DNA of 64,000 nucleotides from NCBI RefSeq assembly GCF_000425745.1, contig NZ_AUEA01000001.1, positions 434,001 through 498,000 of the forward strand, read 5' to 3'. Origin of the DNA: Pseudomonas cremoricolorata DSM 17059 = NBRC 16634. GTDB lineage: Bacteria; Pseudomonadota; Gammaproteobacteria; Pseudomonadales; Pseudomonadaceae. Every line of letters starts with the position of its first letter. Position 1 is the stretch's first letter. The notes under the pieces are model-generated. The model was not told the origin of the DNA, did not search any database, and worked only from the letters and a program-made list of their open reading frames with translations. Both the position numbers and the translations under genes were made by a program. Of this stretch, positions 1-9,987 are shown piece after piece.

Positions 1-339
1 GAAGAACTTGAAGAACGGCGTACGCCGGTTGAGCGCTTCCATCAACGCGGGAATGTCGACCCAGCTCTGGTGGTTGCTGATGGTCAGGTAGGAGGTGTCG
101 CGGCGCAGGTTTTCAGCGCCGCGGATCTCCCACTGCGTACGCACGCAACTGGCAAAGATGAATTTGTCGATTTCCGCCCAGGTCTCTGCGAACCACATCA
201 CGCCAGCCGAGGCGTAGTCGCGGTAGCGCCCTGGCAGCACCAGCTTGATCAGCGCGCAGACCAGCAACGGGCCGATCAGCACCAGGGTGTTGAGCAGCAG
301 CAGAAGGGCGACGAGGGTGCCAGTGAGCAGGCGGCGCAT
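1..339 (-). CDS. PlsC-family acyltransferase (YihG-like), 3' end beyond window
   Basis: The first 113 codons are present and the reading frame is still open at base 1. Residues 4-32 form a leucine-rich membrane anchor. NHQSWVD at residues 89-95 is the acyltransferase block I (HX4D), with His90 and Asp95 as the expected catalytic pair. The family transfers acyl groups to lysophospholipid-type acceptors at the inner membrane. A long hydrophobic N-terminus followed by NHQSWVD resembles E. coli YihG more than the shorter housekeeping PlsC, but the missing half prevents a firm subfamily call. Confidence 0.8.
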   Translation of the reverse strand, partial: MRRLLTGTLVALLLLLNTLVLIGPLLVCALIKLVLPGRYRDYASAGVMWFAETWAEIDKFIFASCVRTQWEIRGAENLRRDTSYLTISNHQSWVDIPALMEALNRRTPFFKFF

Positions 340-516
340 AGTAGAACCTTGCACAAGATAGTCAGGGCGCAATGATAAGCAGCGCGGCGCGCGACGCCAA
401 ATGTCTAGCCGGCTGGAATGCCGGCAAATGTTTCGGATTGTGTTTTTCACTGCACTGGGGCGAACCTCTGCCCAGCGCGCACTCTAAGCATCGACCCCCT
501 ATTAGGAGCCTGCCCT

Positions 517-1014
517 GTGAAACCTCTGCTTGCCCTGCTGTCGCTCGTCGCTTTGCCGGTAATGGCTGCCGACCCGAATCTCTATGGCCGTTACGAGAAC
601 ATCACCGTGGTCGACATCGGCCAGACCTTCAAGGCCAAGATGGATACCGGTGCCTACACCGCCTCGCTGTCGGCCAAGGACATCGAGCGCTTCAAGCGTG
701 ATGGCGACGATTGGGTACGCTTCCGCCTGGCGACCCCCGATGCTGGCAGCAAGGTCTACGAACACAAGGTGGCGCGCATCAGCAACATCAAGAACCGCGC
801 CGAGGAAGGCGATGACGACGCAGCGGAAACCTCCAGCCGCCCGGTGGTCGACCTGGAGCTGTGCCTGGGTGATGTAAAACGCACCGTCGAGGTGAACCTG
901 GTAGACCGCAGCAGTTTCAACTACCCGCTGCTGATTGGCGCCAAGGCACTGCGTGAGTTCAAGGCCGCCATCGACCCGTCGAAGAAATACACCGCTGGCA
1001 AGCCCGATTGCTGA
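517..1014 (+). CDS. RimB-like retropepsin (ATP-dependent zinc protease family), exported
   Basis: A 165-residue protein starting at GTG 517, chosen because an AGGAG Shine-Dalgarno at 504-508 sits in front and because this start gives a clean signal peptide (residues 1-17, cut near VMA-AD). The longer frame back to 418 has no such features. The motif MDTGA (Asp43-Thr-Gly) and the downstream LIGAKAL segment are the hallmarks of the retropepsin-like family PF05618, annotated as RimK-associated or ATP-dependent zinc protease. With a signal peptide this copy should act in the periplasm, so a role on ribosomal protein S6 is unlikely. It stands alone, convergent with the GST gene. Confidence 0.75.
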   Translation: MKPLLALLSLVALPVMAADPNLYGRYENITVVDIGQTFKAKMDTGAYTASLSAKDIERFKRDGDDWVRFRLATPDAGSKVYEHKVARISNIKNRAEEGDDDAAETSSRPVVDLELCLGDVKRTVEVNLVDRSSFNYPLLIGAKALREFKAAIDPSKKYTAGKPDC

Positions 1015-1064
1015 TTGGGATTGCTTCTGAAGCAGCTCCTGAAGGTTTCGCAAATCTTCCAGAA

Positions 1065-1102
1065 GCGGCTTCAGCCGCGATGGGCCGCCAAGCGAGCGGC
1101 CC
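1065..1102. repeat. REP-like double hairpin between convergent genes
   Basis: Two adjacent stem-loops: GCGGCT-TC-AGCCGC at 1065-1078, and GGGCCGC with a 7-base loop to GCGGCCC at 1082-1102. Their sequence and position between two gene 3' ends are typical of Pseudomonas extragenic palindromes, which also serve as bidirectional transcription barriers. There is no T-run, so a simple intrinsic terminator is less likely. Confidence 0.5.
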
Positions 1103-1140
1103 CGGTAGCTCTGATTAACAGCCTGGGCGAACCTGCCTGC

Positions 1141-1764
1141 TCAAGCTGTTGGTGCTGTCGCCAGCATCGACGGTCGCTTGGCCACTTCGGCATACCATGC
1201 GGCCAGCCCTGGCTGACGTTCGCGCCAGCCGAACTCAGGCTGGCGCAGGTCGAGGTAGCCCAAGGCGCAGGCCAGACCAATGGCCGCCAGGTCGAAGCCT
1301 GAGGCGATTTCGGCCAAGTGCCGCTGCTCAAGATCAGCCAGGCTGCGGCGAATCTTTTCGCTCTGCGCATCGAGCCAGCCGTCCCAGCGCTTGTCGGCGG
1401 GCCGTACGGCCACTTCGTAGCGGCTCGACACTGCTGCATCGAGAATGGCATCGGCCTGCGACATCAGCGTCAGGCGGCGCCAGCGCGCCGAGCCTTCACG
1501 GGGCAGCAGCGGCAGGCCGACGTGCTGTTGGTCGAGGTATTCGCAGATCACTCGGCTGTCGTGCAGCACCGTGCCATCAGCCAGGCGCAGGGCGGGAATC
1601 TTGCCGATGGGGTTGCCCTGGTTGAGCGATGCATCGAGCTTGACCGGGCTGATGTCCACCCCTTGCAGGGTCACCCGATCGAGCTGCGCGGTTTCGTGCA
1701 GCACCACCATGACCTTGCGCACGAACGGCGAGAGCGGCGAATGGAAGAGCGTCATGCTGGCCAT
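1141..1764 (-). CDS. Glutathione S-transferase
   Basis: 207 residues, the usual GST length. The N-terminal thioredoxin-like fold is visible: FHSPLSPFVRKV (first strand and helix with the catalytic Ser region), GKIPALRLADG with the cis-proline, and an HDSRVICEYLD glutathione-binding stretch at about residues 68-78. An all-helical C-terminal domain follows. It conjugates or reduces electrophiles with glutathione in the cytoplasm; the substrate cannot be told from sequence. ATG 1764 lies 3 bases after the msrA stop, so the two oxidative-stress genes are probably cotranscribed. A second in-frame ATG at 1755 is also possible. Confidence 0.88.
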   Translation of the reverse strand: MASMTLFHSPLSPFVRKVMVVLHETAQLDRVTLQGVDISPVKLDASLNQGNPIGKIPALRLADGTVLHDSRVICEYLDQQHVGLPLLPREGSARWRRLTLMSQADAILDAAVSSRYEVAVRPADKRWDGWLDAQSEKIRRSLADLEQRHLAEIASGFDLAAIGLACALGYLDLRQPEFGWRERQPGLAAWYAEVAKRPSMLATAPTA

Positions 1765-1767
1765 GGC

Positions 1768-2433
1768 TCAGTTGCCCTGCAGGCTGGGCGGCAGGCAGAC
1801 ACCGGTGCCGCCGATGCCGCAGTAGCCGTTAGGGTTTTTCGCCAAGTACTGCTGGTGGTAGGCCTCGGCGAAGTACACGGTCGGCGCTTGCTCGATTTCG
1901 GTGGTGATTGCGCCGAAGCCGGCCTTGTCCAGTTCAGCCTGGTAGGCAGCCTTGCTCGCCTCGGCCTGTTGCAGTTGCTCGGGGCTGGTGCAGTAAATGG
2001 CCGAGCGGTACTGGGTGCCGACATCGTTGCCTTGGCGCATGCCTTGGGTCGGGTTGTGCAGTTCCCAGAACATCGCCAGCAGCTCGCCGTAGCTGACCTT
2101 GGCCTTGTCGAACACCACCAGCACGACTTCGGTGTGGCCGGTCAGGCCCGAGCAGACTTCTTCGTAGGTCGGGTTGGGGGTGATGCCGCCGGCATAGCCA
2201 ACCACCGTGCTGACTACGCCTTCGCGCTGCCAGAAGCGCCGTTCAGCACCCCAGAAGCAGCCCAGGGCGAAGATGGCGAAGTCGACATCTTCGAAGAACG
2301 GGCCGAGCAGCGGGGTTTCCTTGAACACATAGTGCAGCTCGGGCAGGCTCATCGGCGCTTCGCGACCGGGCAGGGCTTGCTCTGCGGTGGGCAGGACGTT
2401 TTTGTTCACCAGAATTTCCGAACGCAAAACCAT
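1768..2433 (-). CDS. msrA: Peptide-methionine (S)-S-oxide reductase MsrA
   Basis: 221 residues. [12 protein letters not shown] carries the catalytic Cys of the MsrA family. GYAGG and [13 protein letters not shown] are further family blocks, and the resolving Cys region near [15 protein letters not shown] is present. It repairs the S-epimer of methionine sulfoxide in oxidised proteins, recycled by thioredoxin. ATG 2433 was chosen because it gives the usual Pseudomonas length; the frame runs further upstream without similarity to the family. It forms a two-gene unit with the downstream GST gene. Confidence 0.95.
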   Translation of the reverse strand: MVLRSEILVNKNVLPTAEQALPGREAPMSLPELHYVFKETPLLGPFFEDVDFAIFALGCFWGAERRFWQREGVVSTVVGYAGGITPNPTYEEVCSGLTGHTEVVLVVFDKAKVSYGELLAMFWELHNPTQGMRQGNDVGTQYRSAIYCTSPEQLQQAEASKAAYQAELDKAGFGAITTEIEQAPTVYFAEAYHQQYLAKNPNGYCGIGGTGVCLPPSLQGN

Positions 2434-2540
2434 GATGGTTCCTCTGTGTCGTGAGGTTGAAGAGGGGTTGCGCAGCGCCAGCGGCACCTGTGCAAGGGCA
2501 AGGCTCATGCCTGCCATAGTGCCCGAGCGCGAAGGCGCTG

Positions 2541-5225
2541 TCAGGCCGCCGGGCCTCGGGGATAACGTTGCAGTCGCTCGACCAGTTCGCGCCCGGGAAT
2601 CGGCCGGTCGAACAGATACCCTTGGCCGACATCGCAGCGATGCCTGCGCAGAAACGCCAGCTGCGCGGCGGTCTCGATGCCCTCGGCGACCACCTTGAGC
2701 TTGAGGTTGTGGGCCATGGCCACCACCGCCGAGGTGATTTCCATGTCGTCCTGGTTGTCGGGGATTTCGTTGATGAAGCTGCGATCGATCTTGATGATGT
2801 CGATGGGGAATTTTTTCAAGTAGCTGAGCGAAGAATAACCGGTGCCGAAATCGTCCATGGCCAGGGTCAGGCCCAATTGCTTGAGTTCGGCGAGCTGTCG
2901 CCGGGTGCTTTCGGTGGCCTCCAGCAGCAGCCCTTCGGTCAGCTCCAGCTCGAGCAACTGCGCCGGCAGCGCCTCCTGCTCGAGAATCGCGGCAATCGAG
3001 CTCACCAGCTCGGGGTCGGAGAACTGCTTGGGCGACAGGTTGATCGCCACGTGCAGACTGCCCAGACCGGCCTGTTGCAACTGGCGAATCATCCGGCACG
3101 ATTCACGCACCACCCACTTGCCGATGGGAATGATCAGCCCGGTCTCTTCGGCGACGCTGATGAACTGGTCGGGGCGGATCATGCCGCGCTCGGGGTGGTT
3201 CCAGCGCAGCAGCGCTTCCAGGCCCAGCAGACGCCCGCTGCGCAGGCACAGCTTGGGCTGGTAGAACACCTCCAGCTCGTTCTGCGTCAGGGCGCGGCGC
3301 AGGTTGTTCTCGACGAACAGCTTGTAGCTGGCCTCGGCATTGAGTACCTCGGTGAATACCTGCGCCTGATGCTTGCCGTTGGCCTTGGCCTTGTGCAGGG
3401 CCAGGCCCGCGTTACGCATCAGCGTCTGCGGATCGCTGCCGTGCAGCGGCGCACAGGCCAGGCCACCTGATGCGGTGACGTTGATCAGCTGGTTGTCGAC
3501 GAACATTGGCTTTTCCAAGGTCAGCAACAACTGCTGGGTCACGCTCTGGCCGGCCTCGACGCTGGTGTCGTCGAGCAGCACGGCGAACTCGTTGCTGGCC
3601 AGGCGGGCCAGGCTGCTGCCGCTGCTCAGGCTGTTGCGCAGGCGTCTGGCCAGGCTCATCAGCAGTTTGTCGCCGGTGGAGTGGCCGAGGCTGTCGTTGA
3701 TCCGCTTGAAGTTGTCGATGTCCACCAGCAGCAGGCAGATGGGGCTGGCGTCGTCGGCGCCCAGGCGCTGATCGAGGCTGCGAATGAACGCAGCGCGGTT
3801 GCCAAGGCCGGTGAGGTTGTCGGTGTAGGCGAGGCGCTCGATGCGCTGCTGGGCGAGCTTGCTTTCGGTGATGTCTTCGTAGATGCCGATGTAATGGGTC
3901 AGCTCGCGGTTGTCGCCGTACACCTTGGAGATCGACAACTGCCCCCAGTAGGGTTCGAGGTTCTTGCGCCGGCTCTTGAATTCGCCTTGCCAGCTGTTGC
4001 CGATGTCCAGGCTCGAGGGCGAGGCGAAGAGGATTTCGCTGAGGTTCTCGAGGGCCGGCAGCTCGCCCAGCGGATGGCCCTGGACTTCGTCGGTGCTGTA
4101 CTGGGTGATGGCGGTGAAGCTTGGGTTGACGTACTCCACCACACCTTCACGGTTGACCAGCAGAAAGGCGCTGGCGCTTTGCTCGACGGCGCGCTGGAAC
4201 AGGTGCAGGGCGCTGGCGGCGGTGCGCCGCTTGTGGTTGGTGACCACCTGCGCGAACTGATCGGCCAGCTCGCCGGCAAAGGCGATTTCATCGGCCTGCC
4301 AGGTGCGTGGCTCGGTCTGCTCCAGGCACAGCACGCCGACCACCTGGCCGTCGACGCGGATGCTCGCGTCGAGCATGGCGTTGTTGTCTGGGTACAGGCT
4401 CTCGGCCAGGTCACGGGTGCGCGGGTCGTGGCTGGCGTTGTGAGCATCGATGGCGCGGCTGGTGTGCAGGGCTTCGAGGTAGTCGGGAAAACCGCTGGCG
4501 TCGATGACATCGAGTAGGCGGTGCTCGGCGTCGGCGTGGCGCCAGGCGCTGATCGGCTCCAGGCGTTGCTCGTTCAGGTGCCAGATGCTTGCCGAGTCGA
4601 CCTTGTAGATTTCACAGGCGGTGCGGGTAATCAGCTCGGCCGCTTCGAGCAGCGAATTGCCGGCACTGTAGCGCTGGCGCGCCAGGCGCAGAATGAGGTC
4701 TTGCTGGGCGCGCACCCGCTCGAGCTGCTGCAGTTGTTCCTGTTGCGCCCGCTGGTTGAGCTGCAGCGCCAGTTGCAGGCGATTGTTGCGCGTTTCCAGA
4801 GCCTGGGCGCCGAGGTCGGGTTGATCTTCCTGGTCGTCGAGCACGGTCAGGTAGCCGCGCAGCAACTGGCGGTTGTGCTGTTTGTAGACTTCGCCGATCT
4901 CCAGCACCCGCAGCGGCGCGGCGCTGGTGTGCAGGGTGTAGCGCACCCGGTAATGAGGGCGACCGCTCAGTTGCAGCTGGATTTCGTCGTGCAGCCGGTA
5001 GCGTGCCTCGGGCTCCATGAAGCTGGCGAACGGCGAGCCGATCATCGCGCACAGCTCGGCGGCGCTAAGGCCCAGTTGCCGTTCGCAGGCAGGGTCCAGG
5101 TAGAGCAGGGCCCAACTGGCCTCGTTCAGCCGCTCGAAACGCAACATGCCCAGCCGCGAGGGCACGGGCAGTTGCGTGACGACCTCGGCCACCGGACGGC
5201 TGGTGGCATCAGGTAGGCTTTTCAT
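2541..5225 (-). CDS. PAS-GAF-PAS-GGDEF-EAL c-di-GMP phosphodiesterase, GGDEF degenerate
   Basis: 894 residues, no membrane segment. Order: PAS (about 20-130), a glutamine-rich coiled coil (about 140-185), GAF (about 190-330), PAS plus PAC (about 340-455), GGDEF (about 460-625), EAL (about 640-885). The active-site loop of the GGDEF domain reads ASNEF, so cyclase activity is not expected. The EAL domain keeps [32 protein letters not shown] and QGYLF, all the metal and substrate residues. The predicted net activity is therefore cytoplasmic c-di-GMP hydrolysis, with the degenerate GGDEF domain perhaps a GTP sensor. It stands between msrA and aceF, transcribed on its own. Confidence 0.9.
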   Translation of the reverse strand: MKSLPDATSRPVAEVVTQLPVPSRLGMLRFERLNEASWALLYLDPACERQLGLSAAELCAMIGSPFASFMEPEARYRLHDEIQLQLSGRPHYRVRYTLHTSAAPLRVLEIGEVYKQHNRQLLRGYLTVLDDQEDQPDLGAQALETRNNRLQLALQLNQRAQQEQLQQLERVRAQQDLILRLARQRYSAGNSLLEAAELITRTACEIYKVDSASIWHLNEQRLEPISAWRHADAEHRLLDVIDASGFPDYLEALHTSRAIDAHNASHDPRTRDLAESLYPDNNAMLDASIRVDGQVVGVLCLEQTEPRTWQADEIAFAGELADQFAQVVTNHKRRTAASALHLFQRAVEQSASAFLLVNREGVVEYVNPSFTAITQYSTDEVQGHPLGELPALENLSEILFASPSSLDIGNSWQGEFKSRRKNLEPYWGQLSISKVYGDNRELTHYIGIYEDITESKLAQQRIERLAYTDNLTGLGNRAAFIRSLDQRLGADDASPICLLLVDIDNFKRINDSLGHSTGDKLLMSLARRLRNSLSSGSSLARLASNEFAVLLDDTSVEAGQSVTQQLLLTLEKPMFVDNQLINVTASGGLACAPLHGSDPQTLMRNAGLALHKAKANGKHQAQVFTEVLNAEASYKLFVENNLRRALTQNELEVFYQPKLCLRSGRLLGLEALLRWNHPERGMIRPDQFISVAEETGLIIPIGKWVVRESCRMIRQLQQAGLGSLHVAINLSPKQFSDPELVSSIAAILEQEALPAQLLELELTEGLLLEATESTRRQLAELKQLGLTLAMDDFGTGYSSLSYLKKFPIDIIKIDRSFINEIPDNQDDMEITSAVVAMAHNLKLKVVAEGIETAAQLAFLRRHRCDVGQGYLFDRPIPGRELVERLQRYPRGPAA

Positions 5226-5410
5226 CGACGACTCGCTTGAGCAAAAGGGTGCTGCCTGGGCGGCGGCGCGTTGGGCAAGGTTGCATCATGCGTCCGAGGC
5301 TGGCAAGCGGCCATGTGTCAGGGTCCAATACAGGTTATCGGCAGCTGGCGGTGGGGCTGAAGGCTGGCAGTCGCATGTCCGCCAGATTCTCGCTCGCACT
5401 TCCCCGCAGA

Positions 5411-5437
5411 CAAAAAAATCCCCGCCAGGGGCGGGGT
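5411..5437 (-). terminator. Rho-independent terminator of aceEF
   Basis: Read on the minus strand, a 7-bp perfect stem CCCCGCC/GGCGGGG (5420-5436) with a 3-base loop is followed by seven T residues (5412-5418). It lies 78 bases after the aceF stop. Confidence 0.85.
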
Positions 5438-5513
5438 TGAGGTGCGAGCGTGGCAGCTCGTAAAAACATTGCCGGCGGGCTGGCCGATCAGGTCGGACAG
5501 CCCGCTGACAGGG

Positions 5514-7154
5514 TTACAGCAGCAGCGTGCGGATATCGGCCAGCACGTCGCCCAGGCGCTTGGTGAAGCGTGCAGCAGCGGCGCCGTTGATCACCCGGTG
5601 ATCGTAGGACAGCGACAGCGGCAGCATCAGCTTGGGCTGGAAGGCCTTGCCGTCCCACACCGGTTGCATGGTCGCCTTGGAAACACCGAGGATCGCCACT
5701 TCCGGCGCGTTGACGATCGGCGTGAAGCCGGTGCCGCCAATGTGACCGAGGCTGGAGATGGTGAAGCAGGCGCCCTGCATGTCATCGGCCGAAAGCTTCT
5801 TGGTACGGGCTTTTTCAGCCAGTGCCGCGGCTTCGGCTGCCAGTTGCAGCAGGCTCTTCTGGTCGACGTTCTTGATCACCGGTACCAGCAGGCCATCCGG
5901 AGTGTCCACGGCGAAGCCGATGTTGACGTATTTCTTGCGGATGATGGCCTTGCCGCTCGGTGCCAGCGAGCTGTTGAAGTCAGGCATTTCCTTGAGCAGG
6001 AAGGCGCTGGCCTTAAGCAGCAGTGGCAGCACGGTGAGCTTGACGCCGGCTTTCTCGGCGACGGCTTTCTGCGCGACGCGGAAGGCTTCCAGCTCGGTGA
6101 TGTCGGCCGAGTCGAACTGGGTGACGTGCGGCACGTTCAGCCAGCTGCGGTGCAGGTTGGCGGCGCCGACCTGCATCAGACGGGTGAGGGCGACTTCCTC
6201 GACTTCACCGAACTTGCTGAAGTCCACGGTCGGAATCGGCGGGATGCCGGCGCCACCGGTCGCACCGGCTGCTGCCGGCGCTTCCTTGGCCTTCTGCATC
6301 ATGGCCTTGACGTACGCCTGCACGTCTTCCTTGAGGATGCGACCATGCGGGCCGCTGGCGCTGACTGCGCCCAGCTCGACACCGAATTCACGGGCCAGCT
6401 GGCGCACGGCAGGGCCTGCGTGGACCTTGGCGTTGCTGGCGGCCGCAGGGGCAGCAGCAGGCGCCTCGGCAGCCGCAGCCGGCTTGGCAGCGGCTTCTTT
6501 CGGCGCAGCTTGAGCCTCGGCCTTGGCCGGGGCGGCCTCAGCTTTGGCAGGGGCTGCTGCCGGCGCGGCGCCAGCGATTTCCAGCTTGAGAATCAGGTCA
6601 CCGGTGCCCACTTCGTCGTCGAGCTTGGCGATCACTTCCTTGACCACGCCAGCGGCGGGCGAAGGAATTTCCATGGAGGCCTTGTCGGACTCCAGGGTGA
6701 TCAGCGACTGGTCGGCTTCGACGGTGTCGCCGGCCTTGACCAGCACTTCGATGATCTTGGCTTTGCCCGACGAGCCGATGTCCGGCACGTGGATGTCCTG
6801 CACGCTGGCAGCGGCAGGTGCGGCAGCCGGCGCAGCAGCTTCCTGCTCGGCCGGTTTTTCGGCAGCAGCGGGGGCGGCAGCCGGTTTTTCCTCGGCGGCG
6901 GGTGCCTCGGACGCTTCAGCGCCCTCGGCTTCCAGCACCAGCAGTTCGTCGCCTTCTTTCAGGCGGTCGCCCAGCTTGACCTTCAGTTCCTTGACGACAC
7001 CGGCCTTGGGCGCCGGAATCTCCATGGAAGCCTTGTCGGACTCCAGGGTCAGCAGGCTTTGGTCGGCCTCGATGCGGTCGCCGACCTTGACGAACAGCTC
7101 GATGATTTCACCTTCACCGCTGCCGATGTCAGGTACGCGAATGAGTTCGCTCAC
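5514..7154 (-). CDS. aceF: Pyruvate dehydrogenase E2, dihydrolipoyl acetyltransferase
   Basis: 546 residues with two N-terminal lipoyl domains (about 1-75 and 117-190), each with the ESDKASMEIP lipoyl-lysine motif. They are joined by long Ala/Pro/Lys-rich flexible linkers. A peripheral subunit-binding domain follows (about 245-285, VRQLAREFGVEL), then the catalytic core ending in SYDHRVINGAAAARF, whose His is catalytic. Two lipoyl domains rather than E. coli's three is the usual Pseudomonas arrangement. It transfers the acetyl group from E1 to CoA. Only 13 bases separate it from aceE, so they share a transcript. No E3 gene is in the window. Confidence 0.97.
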   Translation of the reverse strand: MSELIRVPDIGSGEGEIIELFVKVGDRIEADQSLLTLESDKASMEIPAPKAGVVKELKVKLGDRLKEGDELLVLEAEGAEASEAPAAEEKPAAAPAAAEKPAEQEAAAPAAAPAAASVQDIHVPDIGSSGKAKIIEVLVKAGDTVEADQSLITLESDKASMEIPSPAAGVVKEVIAKLDDEVGTGDLILKLEIAGAAPAAAPAKAEAAPAKAEAQAAPKEAAAKPAAAAEAPAAAPAAASNAKVHAGPAVRQLAREFGVELGAVSASGPHGRILKEDVQAYVKAMMQKAKEAPAAAGATGGAGIPPIPTVDFSKFGEVEEVALTRLMQVGAANLHRSWLNVPHVTQFDSADITELEAFRVAQKAVAEKAGVKLTVLPLLLKASAFLLKEMPDFNSSLAPSGKAIIRKKYVNIGFAVDTPDGLLVPVIKNVDQKSLLQLAAEAAALAEKARTKKLSADDMQGACFTISSLGHIGGTGFTPIVNAPEVAILGVSKATMQPVWDGKAFQPKLMLPLSLSYDHRVINGAAAARFTKRLGDVLADIRTLLL

Positions 7155-7167
7155 TTAAAAATACTCC

Positions 7168-9813
7168 TCAGCAGTCCAGTGGGTTGCGCTTGTCCGGGTC
7201 GATGCCGAACTTGGCGATGGCATCGGCCACCACTTTCGGTTCGATCTCGCCACGGTCAGCCAGGGCTTCCAGGGCAGCCAGCACCACGAAGTTGCGGTCG
7301 ACTTCGAAGAAGTGACGCAGCTTCTTGCGGCTGTCGCTGCGACCGAAGCCATCGGTACCCAGGACCTTGAACTCTTTGCTCGGCACCCACTGACGGATCT
7401 GCTCGGCAAAGATCTTCATGTAGTCGGTAGACGCCACCACCGGGCCTTTGCGACCGCTCAGGCACTGCTCGACGTAGGTCTGCTGTGGCTTCTGGCCAGG
7501 CTTGAGGCGGTTGGCGCGTTCAACGGCCAGGCCGTCGCGACGCAGCTCGTTGAAGCTGGTGACGCTCCATACGTCGGCGCCGACGTTGTACTCGTCACGC
7601 AGGATCTTCGCCGCTTCGCGGACTTCACGCAGGATGGTGCCCGAGCCCATCAGCTGGACGTGGTGCGCCGCATCGCGGGTGTCTTCCTCGAGCAGGTACA
7701 TGCCCTTGACGATGCCTTCCTCGGCACCAGCCGGCATTGCAGGCTGCTGGTACGACTCGTTCATCACGGTGATGTAGTAGAAGATGTCCTGTTGCTCTTC
7801 GGTCATCTTCTTCATGCCGTCCTGAATGATCACCGCCAGCTCGTAGCCGTAGGTCGGATCGTAGGTGCGGCAGTTCGGGATGGTCCCGGCCAGCAGGTGG
7901 CTGTGACCGTCTTCGTGCTGCAGGCCTTCACCGTTGAGGGTGGTACGCCCGGCGGTGCCGCCGATCAGGAAGCCACGGGTGCGGCTGTCGCCAGCGGCCC
8001 AGGCCAGGTCACCGATACGCTGGAAGCCGAACATCGAGTAGAAGATGTAGAACGGCAGCATCGGCTGGTTGTGGTTGGAGTACGAAGTACCGGCAGCGAT
8101 GAACGACGACATGGCGCCGGCTTCGTTGATGCCTTCTTCGAGAATCTGACCTTTCTTGTCTTCGCGGTAGAACATCACCTGGTCTTTGTCGACAGGCTCG
8201 TAGAGCTGACCGACCGACGAGTAGATGCCCAGCTGGCGGAACATGCCTTCCATACCGAAGGTACGGGCTTCGTCCGGGATGATCGGAACGATGCGCGGGC
8301 CGATCTCCTTGTCCTTGACCAGCTGCGCGAGGATGCGCACGAAGGCCATGGTGGTGGAGATTTCACGGTCGCCCGAGCCATCGAGGATAGCCTTGAGGGT
8401 ATCGAGCGGCGGGGTCGGGATGCTGAAGCTCTTGGCGCGGCGCTGAGGCACGCAGCCGCCCAGGGCTTCACGACGCTTGGCCAGGTACTTGGCTTCGGCG
8501 CTGTCAGGCTCGGGTTTGAAGAACGGCAGGTTCTCCAGCTCGTCGTCCTTGACCGGAATGTCGAAGCGGTCGCGGAAGTGACGCAGGCTGTCGACGTCGA
8601 CCTTCTTGGTGTTGTGCGCGGTGTTCTTGGCTTCGCCGGCACCGGTGCCATAACCCTTGATGGTCTTGGCCAGGATGACGGTCGGCTGTTCCTTGTGGTT
8701 CACCGCCTGATGGTAGGCCGCGTAGACCTTGTACGGGTCGTGGCCACCACGATTGAGCTTCCAGATCTCATCGTCGGACAGGTGCTCGACCATGGCCTTG
8801 AGTTCCGGGGTGTTGAAGAAGTGCTCACGGACGTACGCGCCGTCCTTGGCCTTGTAGTTCTGGTACTCGCCGTCGATGACTTCGTCCATGCGACGTTGCA
8901 GGATGCCGTCGGTGTCCTTGGCCAGCAGTGGGTCCCAGAAACGGCCCCAGACCACTTTGTTGACGTTCCAGCCACCGCCACGGAACACGCCTTCGAGTTC
9001 CTGGATGATCTTGCCGTTGCCGCGAACCGGGCCGTCGAGGCGCTGCAGGTTGCAGTTGATGACGAAGATCAGGTTGTCGAGCTTCTCGCGGCCGGCCAGC
9101 GAGATCGCGCCAAGCGATTCCGGCTCGTCGCACTCGCCGTCGCCCATGAAGCACCAGACTTTCTGCTTGCCGGCCGGGATGTAGCCGCGCGCTTCCAGAT
9201 ACTTCATGAAGCGCGCCTGGTAGATCGCCTGGATCGGGCCAAGGCCCATGGACACGGTGGGGAACTGCCAGAAGTCAGGCATCAGCCACGGGTGCGGGTA
9301 CGAGGACAGGCCTTTGCCGTCGACTTCCTGACGGAAGTTGTTCATCTGCTCTTCGCTGATGCGACCTTCCATGAAGGCACGGGCATAGATGCCGGGCGAA
9401 GCGTGGCCTTGATAGAAGATCAGGTCGCCGCCGTGTTCTTCGGTCGGGGCCTGGAAGAAGTAGTTGAAGCCGATGTCGTACAGCGTGGCACTGGAGGCGA
9501 AGCTGGAGATGTGGCCGCCCAGGTCCGAGTCTTTCAGGTTGGTGCGCACCACCATGGCCAGAGCATTCCAACGCACCAGCGAGCGAATGCGGCGTTCCAT
9601 GAACAGGTCGCCAGGCATGCGTGCTTCGTGGGTGACAGGGATGGTGTTGCGGTATGGCGTGGTGATCGCGTACGGCAGCTGAGAGCCACTGCGGGTGGCC
9701 AGCTCGCCCATGCGGGTCATCAGGTAATGAGCGCGGTCTTCGCCTTCTTTGTCGAGGACCGACTCCAGGGCATCCAGCCATTCCTGGGTTTCGATTGGAT
9801 CGAGGTCTTGCAT
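7168..9813 (-). CDS. aceE: Pyruvate dehydrogenase E1 component
   Basis: 881 residues, the homodimeric type found with AceF in gammaproteobacteria. The thiamine-pyrophosphate motif is visible as GDGECDEPES followed by VINCNLQ (about residues 225-260). The C-terminal transketolase-like region includes HEDGHSH and GTDGFGRSDSR. It decarboxylates pyruvate and acetylates the lipoyl arm of AceF. It is the first gene of the aceEF operon. The 381-base region in front holds two GntR-type operator sequences suggesting pyruvate-responsive repression. Confidence 0.97.
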   Translation of the reverse strand: MQDLDPIETQEWLDALESVLDKEGEDRAHYLMTRMGELATRSGSQLPYAITTPYRNTIPVTHEARMPGDLFMERRIRSLVRWNALAMVVRTNLKDSDLGGHISSFASSATLYDIGFNYFFQAPTEEHGGDLIFYQGHASPGIYARAFMEGRISEEQMNNFRQEVDGKGLSSYPHPWLMPDFWQFPTVSMGLGPIQAIYQARFMKYLEARGYIPAGKQKVWCFMGDGECDEPESLGAISLAGREKLDNLIFVINCNLQRLDGPVRGNGKIIQELEGVFRGGGWNVNKVVWGRFWDPLLAKDTDGILQRRMDEVIDGEYQNYKAKDGAYVREHFFNTPELKAMVEHLSDDEIWKLNRGGHDPYKVYAAYHQAVNHKEQPTVILAKTIKGYGTGAGEAKNTAHNTKKVDVDSLRHFRDRFDIPVKDDELENLPFFKPEPDSAEAKYLAKRREALGGCVPQRRAKSFSIPTPPLDTLKAILDGSGDREISTTMAFVRILAQLVKDKEIGPRIVPIIPDEARTFGMEGMFRQLGIYSSVGQLYEPVDKDQVMFYREDKKGQILEEGINEAGAMSSFIAAGTSYSNHNQPMLPFYIFYSMFGFQRIGDLAWAAGDSRTRGFLIGGTAGRTTLNGEGLQHEDGHSHLLAGTIPNCRTYDPTYGYELAVIIQDGMKKMTEEQQDIFYYITVMNESYQQPAMPAGAEEGIVKGMYLLEEDTRDAAHHVQLMGSGTILREVREAAKILRDEYNVGADVWSVTSFNELRRDGLAVERANRLKPGQKPQQTYVEQCLSGRKGPVVASTDYMKIFAEQIRQWVPSKEFKVLGTDGFGRSDSRKKLRHFFEVDRNFVVLAALEALADRGEIEPKVVADAIAKFGIDPDKRNPLDC

Positions 9814-9922
9814 GGCTTGCTCCAGGGCGGAAAGGCAACCAGAATCGGAAGCCTGAGTTTGCGACTGGCCTTATGGGCAGACGTCGTGAATTCTTGGATT
9901 GCCGTAGTGTCTTTCGGCGGCG

Positions 9923-9937
9923 TGTAGTTTTACTACA
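9923..9937. promoter_or_regulatory. GntR-type operator 1 upstream of aceE
   Basis: The sequence TGTAGTTTTACTACA contains TAGTTTTACTA (9925-9935). This fits the TNGTNNNACNA consensus of FadR-subfamily GntR regulators, which include PdhR and LldR. It lies about 110 bases upstream of the aceE start codon. The regulator assignment is inference. Confidence 0.6.
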
Positions 9938-9976
9938 AATGCTTTCGGATTTCATGCTTTTGCAGAGAAGGGGTAG

Positions 9977-9987
9977 TAGTAAAACTA
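9977..9987. promoter_or_regulatory. GntR-type operator 2 upstream of aceE
   Basis: TAGTAAAACTA is the reverse complement of the operator 1 core and again fits TNGTNNNACNA. The centres of the two sites are 52 bases apart, close to five helical turns, an arrangement that suits cooperative binding or looping. Confidence 0.6.

Noticed and set aside
5442..7370. 642-residue plus-strand frame opposite aceF
   Set aside because: Its repeats only mirror the Ala/Pro linkers and lipoyl domains of aceF.
7312..9927. 871-residue plus-strand frame opposite aceE
   Set aside because: Mirror frame of aceE with valine/alanine-rich low-information sequence and no motif.
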